From positions 496,001-560,000 of the forward strand of contig NZ_JAHXZM010000001.1 of assembly GCF_019429535.1 (NCBI RefSeq): a stretch of 64,000 bases of DNA, given 5' to 3'. This DNA comes from Sphingomonas citricola (GTDB taxonomy: Bacteria > Pseudomonadota > Alphaproteobacteria > Sphingomonadales > Sphingomonadaceae). Positions 38,342-46,111 of the stretch are shown in pieces. The position numbers were made by a program, and so were the translations under genes. The notes under the pieces are model-generated. The model was given only the letters and a program-made list of their open reading frames with translations, searched no databases and was not told the DNA's origin. Position 1 is the first letter of the stretch; each line of letters opens with the position of its first letter.

Positions 38342-38583
38342 GCAGGCGTTCCTTCGTGAGCCGGGCAGCGGCTGTTGAGCAGTGACAGCGCCGCCACAGC
38401 GCCGACCCGCGCGAGCATCACCTCAGACGGCACCGGTCGGCCCGATGCGCTCCACGCGTCCGCTGCCGCGATCGTGGCGGTGTAGACGGTGCGGCGCAGG
38501 TCGGAGCCGGTGCAGATAGGCGTAGGTGTGGTGGCGCAGGCGGGGAGGGTGAGGGCCGCGGCGAGGATGGCAAGGCGGGTCAT
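38338..38583 (-). CDS. small lipoprotein, possible outer spanin
   Basis: An 81-residue protein with signal peptide and lipobox (MTRLAILAAALTLPAC). The mature part, about 65 residues, has two Cys. It directly follows the lysozyme gene (4-base overlap), where outer spanins often lie, and the coiled-coil gene at 39559 could be its inner partner. The mature sequence is less Pro-rich than classic Rz1, so the role is tentative. Confidence 0.55.
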   Translation of the reverse strand: MTRLAILAAALTLPACATTPTPICTGSDLRRTVYTATIAAADAWSASGRPVPSEVMLARVGAVAALSLLNSRCPAHEGTPA

Positions 38584-39149
38584 GCGCCGACCTCGCCGTG
38601 GGTGAAGCGGGCGACGTTCGCGAAGTCGCTGCGGTAGAGCGCGGCCTCAGCCGAGCGACGACGCACCAACCCAGCCAGCACCTCGCCCCCAGCGCGTATC
38701 CAGCCGCCGAAAGCGCCGGGTGTTGGATTGTCGCCGCCCTTGCCGCCAGCGCCGGCATAGTCGCCCGCCTTGTGCCGCTTGAGCACGTCCGACTGACGAA
38801 AGCCCTTCTTCATCCCGGGCAGCCAAAGCAGCGGCCCCATGCCGATGTTGTAGGCGAGCGCCACCATCGCGCCGAACTGCGCGGGCGTGGTCGGGGCGGT
38901 GCCGATCGCCTTCCTTGCCGGCTTGGCGAAATCGCGCTCGAGCAGCAGCGCGAACATGTCGTCCGCCTCAACCTGCGTGATCCTGTCGCCCAAGCGGACG
39001 CGCCGGCCATCGGGATAGTAAGTCATCCCGCGCCCGATCGTCGGCACGCGCACCGAATCGAGATAGGCGGAAAGCTCGCAACTCTCGAAGTGGTCAAGCA
39101 GGGCGAGCGCCATCGGGCCGACCCGCAGGCTGGCGTTTCCTTCCAACAT
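38580..39149 (-). CDS. phage lysozyme (endolysin), GH24
   Basis: A 189-residue muramidase. The catalytic pattern E-x8-D-x5-T is present: Glu22, Asp31 and Thr37 in FESCELSAYLDSVRVPTIG. FGAMVALAYNIGMG and FGGWIRAGGEVLAGLVRRR follow as in T4-type/R21 lysozymes. It has no signal sequence, so it needs the holin to cross the membrane. A stem-loop lies upstream at 39218-39243. Confidence 0.93.
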   Translation of the reverse strand: MLEGNASLRVGPMALALLDHFESCELSAYLDSVRVPTIGRGMTYYPDGRRVRLGDRITQVEADDMFALLLERDFAKPARKAIGTAPTTPAQFGAMVALAYNIGMGPLLWLPGMKKGFRQSDVLKRHKAGDYAGAGGKGGDNPTPGAFGGWIRAGGEVLAGLVRRRSAEAALYRSDFANVARFTHGEVGA

Positions 39150-39217
39150 CGATTGTGTCCTTGAGTTGCTGTGGCCGTTGGCGGATGATCGGGGCTCAGC
39201 AAGTGAGCATTCTCCGG

Positions 39218-39243
39218 AGCGCCCTGTCGAAAGACGGGGCGCT
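39218..39243. other. strong stem-loop with GAAA tetraloop in the lysis operon
   Basis: An 11-bp stem (AGCGCCCTGTC / GACGGGGCGCT, one GU pair) closed by GAAA, between the gene at 39251 and the lysozyme start at 39149. On the operon strand there is no U-run after it, so an RNA-processing or attenuation element is more likely than a simple terminator. Confidence 0.55.
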
Positions 39244-39250
39244 TTCGCAT

Positions 39251-39562
39251 TCAGGCAGGTGCTTCTTCCGTCACCGACACCGGATCGCCTGGCCGCCCGC
39301 TCGGGCCATCTGCAGGCTGCGCGCCCGCCAGCTGCGCGGACTGCTGCTTGATTGTGGTGGCGTCCTCAACCGACCGCGCGGCATCGATCGCCTTGGTGAC
39401 CGCGTTGCCGGTGATCGGCAGCAAGCCGCCAAACAGCGCGTCAACGAGCCGCTGGCTGGACTCCGGTACGGCATGGAAGATTACAGCGAAGCCGAGCGCA
39501 ACCGTGGACACGATCAGCATGGCAGCGAGGGCGTAGCGCCAGTGGCGATCGGCGTCGGTCAT
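39251..39562 (-). CDS. one-helix protein of the lysis cassette
   Basis: A 103-residue protein with a hydrophobic N-terminal helix (YALAAMLIVSTVALGFAVIF) and a polar tail ending TEEAPA. It overlaps the upstream gene by 4 bases. Position and layout fit a type III-like (single-helix) holin or lysis regulator. No homology is recognised, so the label is positional. Confidence 0.5.
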   Translation of the reverse strand: MTDADRHWRYALAAMLIVSTVALGFAVIFHAVPESSQRLVDALFGGLLPITGNAVTKAIDAARSVEDATTIKQQSAQLAGAQPADGPSGRPGDPVSVTEEAPA

Positions 39563-40014
39563 GCGGCTGGCTCCTGCTTGGGTGTCGGCTCTGCGCGCGC
39601 GATCGCTGCGGCCTGGATGGTTGCCTTCTCCAGCGCTTCTTCGGACCGCTGCCGATCGCGCATCGCCTTGATGGCGTTGACCGCGCGCTTCACCTTGGGC
39701 GGCAGGTCGTCGTCGTCGAGCACCAGCAGCAGAGCCTCGATGCACTGGTCGCTGTTGGTCAGCCGGTGACGCATGATCGACATGGTCGCTTCGTGCTGGG
39801 TCCGTTCTTCCTCAAGCCGTCGCTCCAGCCGCTCGACGCGCGCGATCAGGTCGTCGCGCAGCTTCTCCTCGGCGGCCTTCTCCAGCTCACGCATGCGCGG
39901 GCGCAGCTTCACCCAGGCGGTGAGGATGCCACCGATGCCGAGCAGGTTGAGGAAGCCGAACACCGCGCCCCATCCGAAGGGCAGGCCGGCAACGTCAGGA
40001 CTGGGCGCGGGCAT
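39559..40014 (-). CDS. membrane-anchored coiled-coil protein (inner-spanin-like)
   Basis: A 151-residue protein: a helix near residue 20 (FGFLNLLGIGGILTAWV) followed by a long charged coiled coil (RMRELEKAAEEKLRDDLIAR, VERLERRLEEERTQHEA). This is the layout of Rz-type inner spanins. It is coupled to both neighbours by 1-4 base overlaps (ATGA). The later part (DDLPPKVKRAVNAIKAM) is unlike Rz, so other membrane-tether roles remain open. Confidence 0.5.
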   Translation of the reverse strand: MPAPSPDVAGLPFGWGAVFGFLNLLGIGGILTAWVKLRPRMRELEKAAEEKLRDDLIARVERLERRLEEERTQHEATMSIMRHRLTNSDQCIEALLLVLDDDDLPPKVKRAVNAIKAMRDRQRSEEALEKATIQAAAIARAEPTPKQEPAA

Positions 40015-40265
40015 CACCGATCGCTCCACTGATAGGAGATCGTCAGCGCCGACATGACAAGCGCGAGCGCAACCGCGGTCGAATGACTGATGAGCGGTGA
40101 CAGCTTGGCCAAGAAGGTCAGGCGATTGACCACGAGGAGGAAGACGACACCCCAGATCGGATCGAGCGACCGCGCGCGCCGGCGCACCAAGCGCCAGACA
40201 GCAGGAGCGAGGCACGCGAGGCAGAACAGCCACGCGCCGACGCTGATTGGCAGCGGTACGTCCAT
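40014..40265 (-). CDS. small multi-helix membrane protein, holin candidate
   Basis: An 83-residue protein with about three short hydrophobic helices (GAWLFCLACLAPAVW, IWGVVFLLVV, STAVALALVMSALTI). It is first in the lysis-fibre run. A size under 100 residues with 2-3 helices beside lysozyme is typical for holins. No family is recognised. Confidence 0.5.
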   Translation of the reverse strand: MDVPLPISVGAWLFCLACLAPAVWRLVRRRARSLDPIWGVVFLLVVNRLTFLAKLSPLISHSTAVALALVMSALTISYQWSDR

Positions 40266-40331
40266 GGTTGGAACTCCGGGGGAATAGCGGGGAGGGTGGT
40301 GCTCAAGGCACGCAGCGGGTACCGCGGCGCG

Positions 40332-40622
40332 ATGCATCGAGACCGGATCAACAACGCCGTTCTGGTCGTCGCTTTCGGGCTGTTCGGGGTCGCCTGCCGC
40401 TTCGTGCTTCAGGCAACCGAAACCAGACTGCAGATCGTAGCCGTGTGTGTGCTGGCGATCGCCGTCGATCGGCTCGCCAAACCGATGATGCGCCTGCGGC
40501 CAAGTCGAACATGGTGCGCCGCTGCCGCTGCGGCTGGCACAGCAGGCATGCTGATCGTTCGCTGGAACCTAGAAGGGCTATGCCCTCACAATCCTCTTCC
40601 GCATTGTCTGCCGTGGGGCTGA
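40332..40622 (+). CDS. small three-helix membrane protein
   Basis: A 96-residue plus-strand protein starting MHRDRINNAVLVVAFGLFGV. Helices lie at ~9-27, ~34-50 and ~67-83. It is divergent from the holin candidate. It is unrecognised; a superinfection or membrane-active role is only a guess from size and place. Confidence 0.45.
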   Translation: MHRDRINNAVLVVAFGLFGVACRFVLQATETRLQIVAVCVLAIAVDRLAKPMMRLRPSRTWCAAAAAAGTAGMLIVRWNLEGLCPHNPLPHCLPWG

Positions 40623-40705
40623 CAGGATGAAGTGCGGAACCAAGCTGCTACCCGAGGCGGTTGAATCGCTCTCCGCGTAACCCGCGTGTATTTGGGGATG
40701 GAGCG

Positions 40706-40915
40706 ATGTGGTGGATTTCAATGGCAGCCTGGGCGCTTTTCGTAGCCTGGCTGACGCAGGTAGTTTTGTTCGTCGGCATGTTGGCCGTTGGCGCAATGCG
40801 CGGAAAGACCCGGCCACGGGCACGTCCGCATACCGTAGCGGTCAGGCAGCGCCGCCGCCGCATGGAGCAGGCAAGACGGCGGCGGTCAGCGCAAAGACGG
40901 CGTGCTCGAGTATAG
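40706..40915 (+). CDS. MWWI-type small membrane protein with basic tail, copy 2
   Basis: A 69-residue paralogue of 33366-33575: MWWISMAAWALFVAWLTQVV then FVGMLAVGAMRG and a very Arg-rich tail (RQRRRRMEQARRRRSAQRRR). GGAG precedes ATG 40706 by 2 bases, and another G-run lies further up. It is an independent plus-strand gene inside the leftward late region. Confidence 0.6.
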   Translation: MWWISMAAWALFVAWLTQVVLFVGMLAVGAMRGKTRPRARPHTVAVRQRRRRMEQARRRRSAQRRRARV

Positions 40916-40936
40916 CATCCATTAATGGGCTCAGGC

Positions 40937-41032
40937 ATGGTCGGCCCGCGCGCTGACCTTCCTTGGGATGATCTTCGCGAAGTCGGCCGCGCGTCCCACT
41001 ACGGACAGAAAGCGCGCGGCCGGCGATCATAA
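40937..41032 (+). CDS. possible 31-residue peptide
   Basis: MVGPRADLPWDDLREVGRAS begins a short hydrophilic frame ending KARGRRS. Only coding-like composition supports it, and there is no ribosome site. Confidence 0.2.
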   Translation: MVGPRADLPWDDLREVGRASHYGQKARGRRS

Positions 41033-41076
41033 CCTCGCCAGAAGCGTTATCGCCACGTTACGTTGGGAGAGATCAG

Positions 41077-41157
41077 TTGCCGGCAGTGTTCATGGTGGTC
41101 AGCGCGGTCGTTGCGCTCGGTGTGGCCGCGGTCTTCTCTCGGAGCAAACGCGATTAA
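41077..41157 (+). CDS. 26-residue one-helix peptide
   Basis: A TTG start with GGGAGA 6 bases upstream. The peptide is almost all one hydrophobic helix (FMVVSAVVALGVAAVF) with a basic end SRSKRD. It belongs by layout to the helix-plus-basic-tail proteins of this prophage. Function unknown. Confidence 0.4.
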   Translation: MPAVFMVVSAVVALGVAAVFSRSKRD

Positions 41158-41184
41158 GTATTGTGCCGTAGGCGGCAGGTCGGT

Positions 41185-41796
41185 TCACGCAGGCTTCCAA
41201 CTCCAATCGACCCCCGCGGCCGCCGCGCGCTTCGCAGAAGCGGTAGTCGCCGCCTTTACAGCATCGATGCCAGCGCGAGCGATCGCTTCGACGCGCGCCA
41301 CCTCGTAGTTCGACGAGGCGGCACCTGCTGAAAACCGTGCAATCGCCAGGGCGATACTCGTTTCGCCGCGCTTCTCCGCGCTCATCATGGCGAAGTAGAA
41401 CTTCTGCTTGCGCGCGGTCAGCGGCAGGAGGTTGAAGGCTGCGATCAACTGCGTGGTGGTCGCGCCAGCCGCGCCGAGCCCCGACCAGGCGAGCACCTCG
41501 GCCTGCTGCATCGCGTAAACCGCCTTCTTCGCGCCGCCCGCGGTCATCGCCGTCATCTGCCGCACCTCGCGCTCGGCGTTGATCTGGTCGATCAGCATCG
41601 CCTGCACCTGGGCCGCACTCTCCAACATCTGCCGCTTGGCCGTGCTCCACTCCCACAAGGCGGCGTCATAGCCAGCGGGAAGGGAGACCGACCCTAGCTT
41701 GGGATCGCCGGATTTCGGCGCCGCGCTCTTGGCCGCTAGGTATTGCAGGGCTCCATCCGCCTTAGCGAACACCGCGATTTCTGACGTCACGGTCAC
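41185..41796 (-). CDS. phage tail-associated hypothetical protein
   Basis: A 203-residue Ala-rich helical protein (AALWEWSTAKRQMLESAAQV, QMTAMTAGGAKKAVYAMQQA). It follows the tail-hub gene with a 4-base overlap and so is translated with it. No domain is recognised. A tail chaperone or accessory structural role is suggested by place only. Confidence 0.55.
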   Translation of the reverse strand: MTVTSEIAVFAKADGALQYLAAKSAAPKSGDPKLGSVSLPAGYDAALWEWSTAKRQMLESAAQVQAMLIDQINAEREVRQMTAMTAGGAKKAVYAMQQAEVLAWSGLGAAGATTTQLIAAFNLLPLTARKQKFYFAMMSAEKRGETSIALAIARFSAGAASSNYEVARVEAIARAGIDAVKAATTASAKRAAAAGVDWSWKPA

Positions 41797-44432
41797 GAGG
41801 TGAGCTCCAGCGCGACGATGCCGTTGATCGACGCCGCGGGCGCGCCGCTCGACCGGAAGTCGGCCCGGTACTCGATCTGCTTGTCGGGCGATGGGCTGGT
41901 GAAGGTGAAGCTCGCCGCGACCTGCCCCGGCGAGGCGTCGACCTCGGGCTCGCTCGGATTGCTGCTGCTGTTGACCGAGCGCGCGGTAGAGCCCTGCACC
42001 TCACCGAGGTAGTTGAGCGGGCCGTTGTCGGTCGCATTGCGCCAGTACAGCGTCAGGACGCCGACAGCAGTCGTGGTATGGTTGGCGCCAGGCTGTGGTG
42101 CGTAATACGTCGCGCTGCCCGCGACCGTGACGGTGCGGCCCTGTGGCACCGTGGTGTTACCACCGCCCGAGGCCGTGTTGCTCTCGCCTGAGAAGTTCGC
42201 GGCCGACCGGAAGGCCGCGCTGCCGTCCCGTACCCTCTTCACCGTGATCACGCGGGAATACGCGACGCCTTGGTAGATCGCGTTGACGACGAAGGAGCCG
42301 GCGTCGGCCGTGAGGCCAGCGAAATTGAACCGCGCGCCGTCGAGCGTGAGGCTGGCAATATTCTCCTGCACGCCAATCGAATAGGTCACGCCGTCGGTGA
42401 CGGCCCCGCCGCCCTTGGTCAGCCGGATGACGCCAGTGCCACCCGTCCACGACGGCTTGGGCGTCCCGTTCGAATAGCTTTCGATGACGAATACCGGAAC
42501 GTCACTGTCGGCGATGAAACCGTCGGTGCCGTCCTCACCCTTCACGCCCTCGTATTCGCCGGTCGTAACGGGCCCGAGGATCAGCCGCTCGCTGAGCGCG
42601 CCACGGATCCGGTAGCGGACGCCGACCTCGTATTGCGTGTCGCTCGTGACGCTGGTGATTTCCTTGCGCGTCAAAGTCGCGGGCTCGAAGCTCGATCCCA
42701 GCCAGTTCACGTCCGGTGCGGCGCCTGCGATGAACGGACGATAGTCGAACACCTCGTCCGCGGTGAGGCTAATCGGACTCCCGATCACGACCAGCGCGGG
42801 GATTGCAACGCCATTCGCCATCAGGCGCGCGCCGACCGCGCTCCAGTCGTTGGCGGAAGGTGCCGTGCGATCGATGCCAGGATTGCTCAGGTCGGGCGTC
42901 GGGGGCGGGGTGCCGGTCTTTCCGAGCGCATAGTCGTGCTTTGCGCGATCCTCGGTGCGGCAGGTGAAGGTCACGCCCATCGTGCCGACGTCGATCTCGC
43001 GCTCGCGCACGATGACCTCGCGACCGATCAAATTGGCCTCGGGCATGTCGAGCGTCAGGCAGTCGCCGGGTCGGTAGCCGAGCGCGTACGCCTTCGCCGG
43101 CACGATGATGCCGTCGAGCTCGCGCGCGTTCAGCATGTCGTACATCGCCAGCATCGCGCCCTGGTCGGCGTCCTGCACGAGCGGGTAGGTGATCTCCTTC
43201 GATCGCCGGCCGCCGTCGAGCGTCACGTAGTCGGTGACGCTTACCGGCTCGAGCGGCACCATCTCCCAGCCGTGGCTCTCCAGCCGGACCTTCGGCACGA
43301 TGGTGTTCCTGCGCAGCCGCTTCGACACCGCCGCGGGAACGTCGAGGTCACCGCACACATCCGCGCTGGTCAGCGTGCCGATCGAGACGCGTGGCGCGGA
43401 ATAGACCACCGACAGCTGCGCGCCGATCGTCAGCGGCTCGGCCGAGCCCGCCTGGCAAATCATCTTCAGGATGTCGTACGCGTCGTCGCTATCAGTGTAG
43501 ACCTGACCGCCGACCTTCCAACCGTTCGCATCACACACGTTCGACCATTCGACGAACGGCTGCAAATCGATGCCGCTCGCGCGCATCTCGCCGCCCGCCA
43601 TGCGCACGCCGTTCTGATACCGACCATACGCCCAGGTGACCGCGTGCGGACCCGGGTTCTCGCTGTAGACGTAGGAGGTCTCGTCACCCAGACGGCAGGA
43701 ACCGGAGCCGCCAGGGTAGGTGCTGTCCTGTCGCGCGTCGTAGACGAACATGCCCTCGACCACGCGGCCACGCTGCGGGACGCCGTTCGGGTATTTGATG
43801 CCCTTGCTGTCGAAGTCGAGACTCCAGAAATCCGCAGCGAGACCAGACAGCTTCGACGATGCCGACCAGCCGGGGATAGGACCAAACGGGGGCTGGAGCG
43901 CCGCGGGCTCCGGGCACGCGCCGAGCTGCGTCTGCAACCACATGTTGCCCGCATAGAAGCCGGTCGCAACCCCGCCTGGGGTGAAGCTGACGGTCGTGGT
44001 CTTGTCGACGACCAGCGGACCGACAGACTTGACCGGGCCGAGCGACAGGACGGTTACCCAGCTCTCCAGCTGGTTCTTCATCTTGCCGGTCGGGTTTTCG
44101 CTTACCTGCCGGTGCACGACGTTGCCGCCGACACTGGTGCGGCCGAACACGACGGGGATGCCGGCTTCCTTGTCGATCTTGAACGACGTGGCGTTTCCGC
44201 CGACGGTGCCGCGGGGGGCGGTGGCAGCTGTGACCAGCGACAGGGCACCCGACGCCGCGCCGGCTATCGCGCCAAACGACGCGATCGAGGCCGTCGAGAT
44301 GCCCGCGACCGTTCCGGTAGCCCCAACTGCTGCGGCACCAAGCGCTCCCGCGCCAGCAAGCGCGCCGACGCCGGTCGCGACCAGAGCAGCGGCACCAACG
44401 ACGAACGCGGCGGTGCGAAGAGCTTTCGCCAT
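41793..44432 (-). CDS. tail tip / host-specificity protein (J-like)
   Basis: An 879-residue protein. The N-terminal helix is Ala/Gly-rich (AFVVGAAALVATGVGALAGA). The central part has the tail-hub pattern (VVFGRTSVGGNVVHRQVSEN, DILKMICQAGSAEPLTIGAQ, EVIVREREIDVGTMGVTF). The C-terminal 300 residues are beta-sandwich-like. It corresponds to lambda J / GTA gene 15 in order and function: the central adhesin at the tail tip. It is separated from the peptidase gene by 13 bases. Confidence 0.8.
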   Translation of the reverse strand: MAKALRTAAFVVGAAALVATGVGALAGAGALGAAAVGATGTVAGISTASIASFGAIAGAASGALSLVTAATAPRGTVGGNATSFKIDKEAGIPVVFGRTSVGGNVVHRQVSENPTGKMKNQLESWVTVLSLGPVKSVGPLVVDKTTTVSFTPGGVATGFYAGNMWLQTQLGACPEPAALQPPFGPIPGWSASSKLSGLAADFWSLDFDSKGIKYPNGVPQRGRVVEGMFVYDARQDSTYPGGSGSCRLGDETSYVYSENPGPHAVTWAYGRYQNGVRMAGGEMRASGIDLQPFVEWSNVCDANGWKVGGQVYTDSDDAYDILKMICQAGSAEPLTIGAQLSVVYSAPRVSIGTLTSADVCGDLDVPAAVSKRLRRNTIVPKVRLESHGWEMVPLEPVSVTDYVTLDGGRRSKEITYPLVQDADQGAMLAMYDMLNARELDGIIVPAKAYALGYRPGDCLTLDMPEANLIGREVIVREREIDVGTMGVTFTCRTEDRAKHDYALGKTGTPPPTPDLSNPGIDRTAPSANDWSAVGARLMANGVAIPALVVIGSPISLTADEVFDYRPFIAGAAPDVNWLGSSFEPATLTRKEITSVTSDTQYEVGVRYRIRGALSERLILGPVTTGEYEGVKGEDGTDGFIADSDVPVFVIESYSNGTPKPSWTGGTGVIRLTKGGGAVTDGVTYSIGVQENIASLTLDGARFNFAGLTADAGSFVVNAIYQGVAYSRVITVKRVRDGSAAFRSAANFSGESNTASGGGNTTVPQGRTVTVAGSATYYAPQPGANHTTTAVGVLTLYWRNATDNGPLNYLGEVQGSTARSVNSSSNPSEPEVDASPGQVAASFTFTSPSPDKQIEYRADFRSSGAPAASINGIVALELTS

Positions 44433-44445
44433 CGATTAGCCCTCC

Positions 44446-44874
44446 TCAGCGAGCGTACGGCACACGCCACGCTGCAGCGTATTCGACTGGCTGGATCACC
44501 GATGCTTCCGCAAAATCATCAACGAAGCCGAGCGCACGCCCGTTCGTCAGCACCACGACGAGACATCCGATCGACGACGCCGTCGGCAGCGCCAGCACGT
44601 CGCCGACCAGCGCCGCGGCCGGCGCGATCCGCTCGAACCCCATGCCGTCCATCGCTTCTAGCAGGTCAGCAAAGCCGCGATCCTTTAACGCCTTCATCGC
44701 GGTGCGTGGGCTGGCATAGCTGCCCGAGGCGGGAAGCTTCACTCGGTGACCCATCCGCCGCAGGTGCGCGGCAGCGATCCGCGCGCAGTCGTTGCGACCA
44801 AGCCGGAACGGCTTGCCTTTCACCGCGTCAAGCGTGGCCTGCGTCGCGTCGCGGCGTCTGATCAGCTCGCTCAT
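44446..44874 (-). CDS. DUF6950 / NlpC-P60-like tail peptidase
   Basis: A 142-residue protein. FRLGRNDCARIAAAHLRRMG carries the Cys expected in NlpC/P60-like folds, and the C-terminal part (VGDVLALPTASSIGCLVVVL) fits the strand with His/polar partners, though a clear catalytic His is not visible. It lies where GTAs and siphophages encode the tail cell-wall peptidase. It overlaps the upstream gene by 4 bases. Confidence 0.7.
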   Translation of the reverse strand: MSELIRRRDATQATLDAVKGKPFRLGRNDCARIAAAHLRRMGHRVKLPASGSYASPRTAMKALKDRGFADLLEAMDGMGFERIAPAAALVGDVLALPTASSIGCLVVVLTNGRALGFVDDFAEASVIQPVEYAAAWRVPYAR

Positions 44875-45521
44875 TGCTGCACCGTCCTACCGTAAAGCCC
44901 GGTCCCGCCACCGCCGCCAGTGCCATAGGTGACACCCGACGGCACTTTCTCGACGCCCCAATATGACGTCTTGTCGATGCCGCTCATGTTCGCGAGCCCG
45001 GTTTCGCCCGGCCATACCATCTGGTGCCAAGCGTCCGACAGGCGCGCGCCGATCTCACCGTCATGGAAGCATTCGAGCGCGGACACGCAGCGGAATTCGA
45101 CCGTGCGCGCGCCCTTGCCGACACGCAGCCGCGGCACGTCGACCTCGCCCGCAAACATCTGGATGGGCTCGGGCAGCAGCAGCCCGGTGTCGCGGTCGAT
45201 CAGGCCCAGATAGCCCGCCACCTCACCGCCCTGCACGTTGGCGCGGGTAAGCAGATCAACAGCGACTTCATCAGGCGGCGCGAAGGTGAGGGGCCAGTCG
45301 GGTGCTTCGTCAGCGACGCCGTCACGCAGATTGCCGGCTGACACCAGCACCCCGAACCGCGCATCTTTGCCGCGGTACGCCTGCCCCTTCCACATGACCT
45401 CGCCCGATCCGACAAGATGCCGGAGCGACCAGTCCGGCATAGTGATCTCGATAAGCGGCGCCAGCGGATAGCGCCCGGTGCGTAGCGCTGCCGCCATCTG
45501 CGGAGAGAGGCGATAGCTCAT
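44871..45521 (-). CDS. tail-tip protein, DUF2163/BR0599-like
   Basis: A 216-residue protein. LIEITMPDWSLRHLVGSGEV, the short CVSALECFHDGEIGARLSDA and the Gly-rich end (YGTGGGGGTG) fit the baseplate-hub proteins that precede the NlpC/P60 gene in GTA-like tail modules. It overlaps both neighbours by 4 bases. Confidence 0.65.
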   Translation of the reverse strand: MSYRLSPQMAAALRTGRYPLAPLIEITMPDWSLRHLVGSGEVMWKGQAYRGKDARFGVLVSAGNLRDGVADEAPDWPLTFAPPDEVAVDLLTRANVQGGEVAGYLGLIDRDTGLLLPEPIQMFAGEVDVPRLRVGKGARTVEFRCVSALECFHDGEIGARLSDAWHQMVWPGETGLANMSGIDKTSYWGVEKVPSGVTYGTGGGGGTGLYGRTVQQ

Positions 45522-46111
45522 GCGCGCTCCGCGATCGTGAAGCTGATCGGGTCGATGCGGTTGCGGGTGCGCTTGCCGCCCGCGAAGCCCGACAGCTTGC
45601 CCTCAATCTTCGGCTCGACGAGCTCGACCACCTCGGCGTCAATTGTAAGAAACCGCAGCATCGGCCAGACGAGGATCGATGCCTTGCCATCGGCGCCGAC
45701 TGTGGCGCCGGATACGACCTGGTGCAGGTAGCGAGTGCCGGCGTGAATGATCGACAGCATGGCCGACACGGGGATGACAGCGCCCGCAGCCAGTCCGCGC
45801 AGCTTCAACGTCGTGCCGCCTTGGCTCGCACCGTCGATTCGTCCGTCACCAGTGGCGAGCGGCGCCGCAAGGAACGGCTGCCCGATGATCATCAGCGCGT
45901 CTTCGGTTGTCGCGCGCGTCACGGCCGCCACCATCTCCTGACTGGGCAAATCAAGCTGCAGCTGCGCAGTGCTGACGTCATACGCCCAGCGATCGCCCAT
46001 GCGCGGGATCGGCAGCGTGGGTCCGCCAAGTGTGCCTTCCTGATCGCCGCTAAACAGCTGCGGGCGGAGCTGCGCGCTGGTGACGCGGAACGCCGGAACG
46101 ACGATGCTCAC
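45518..46111 (-). CDS. distal-tail-type structural protein
   Basis: A 197-residue beta-rich protein in the position of GTA gene 12, between the tape measure and the DUF2163-like gene. VSTAQLQLDLPSQEMVAAVT and GTTLKLRGLAAGAVIPVSAM are typical of phage tail sandwich folds but not diagnostic. It overlaps the chimeric gene upstream by 4 bases. Confidence 0.55.
   Translation of the reverse strand: MSIVVPAFRVTSAQLRPQLFSGDQEGTLGGPTLPIPRMGDRWAYDVSTAQLQLDLPSQEMVAAVTRATTEDALMIIGQPFLAAPLATGDGRIDGASQGGTTLKLRGLAAGAVIPVSAMLSIIHAGTRYLHQVVSGATVGADGKASILVWPMLRFLTIDAEVVELVEPKIEGKLSGFAGGKRTRNRIDPISFTIAERA

Noticed and set aside
42270..44861. Long plus-strand frame opposite the tail-tip genes
   Set aside because: Low-complexity Arg/Ala-rich translation without motifs; the minus-strand tail genes explain the region.
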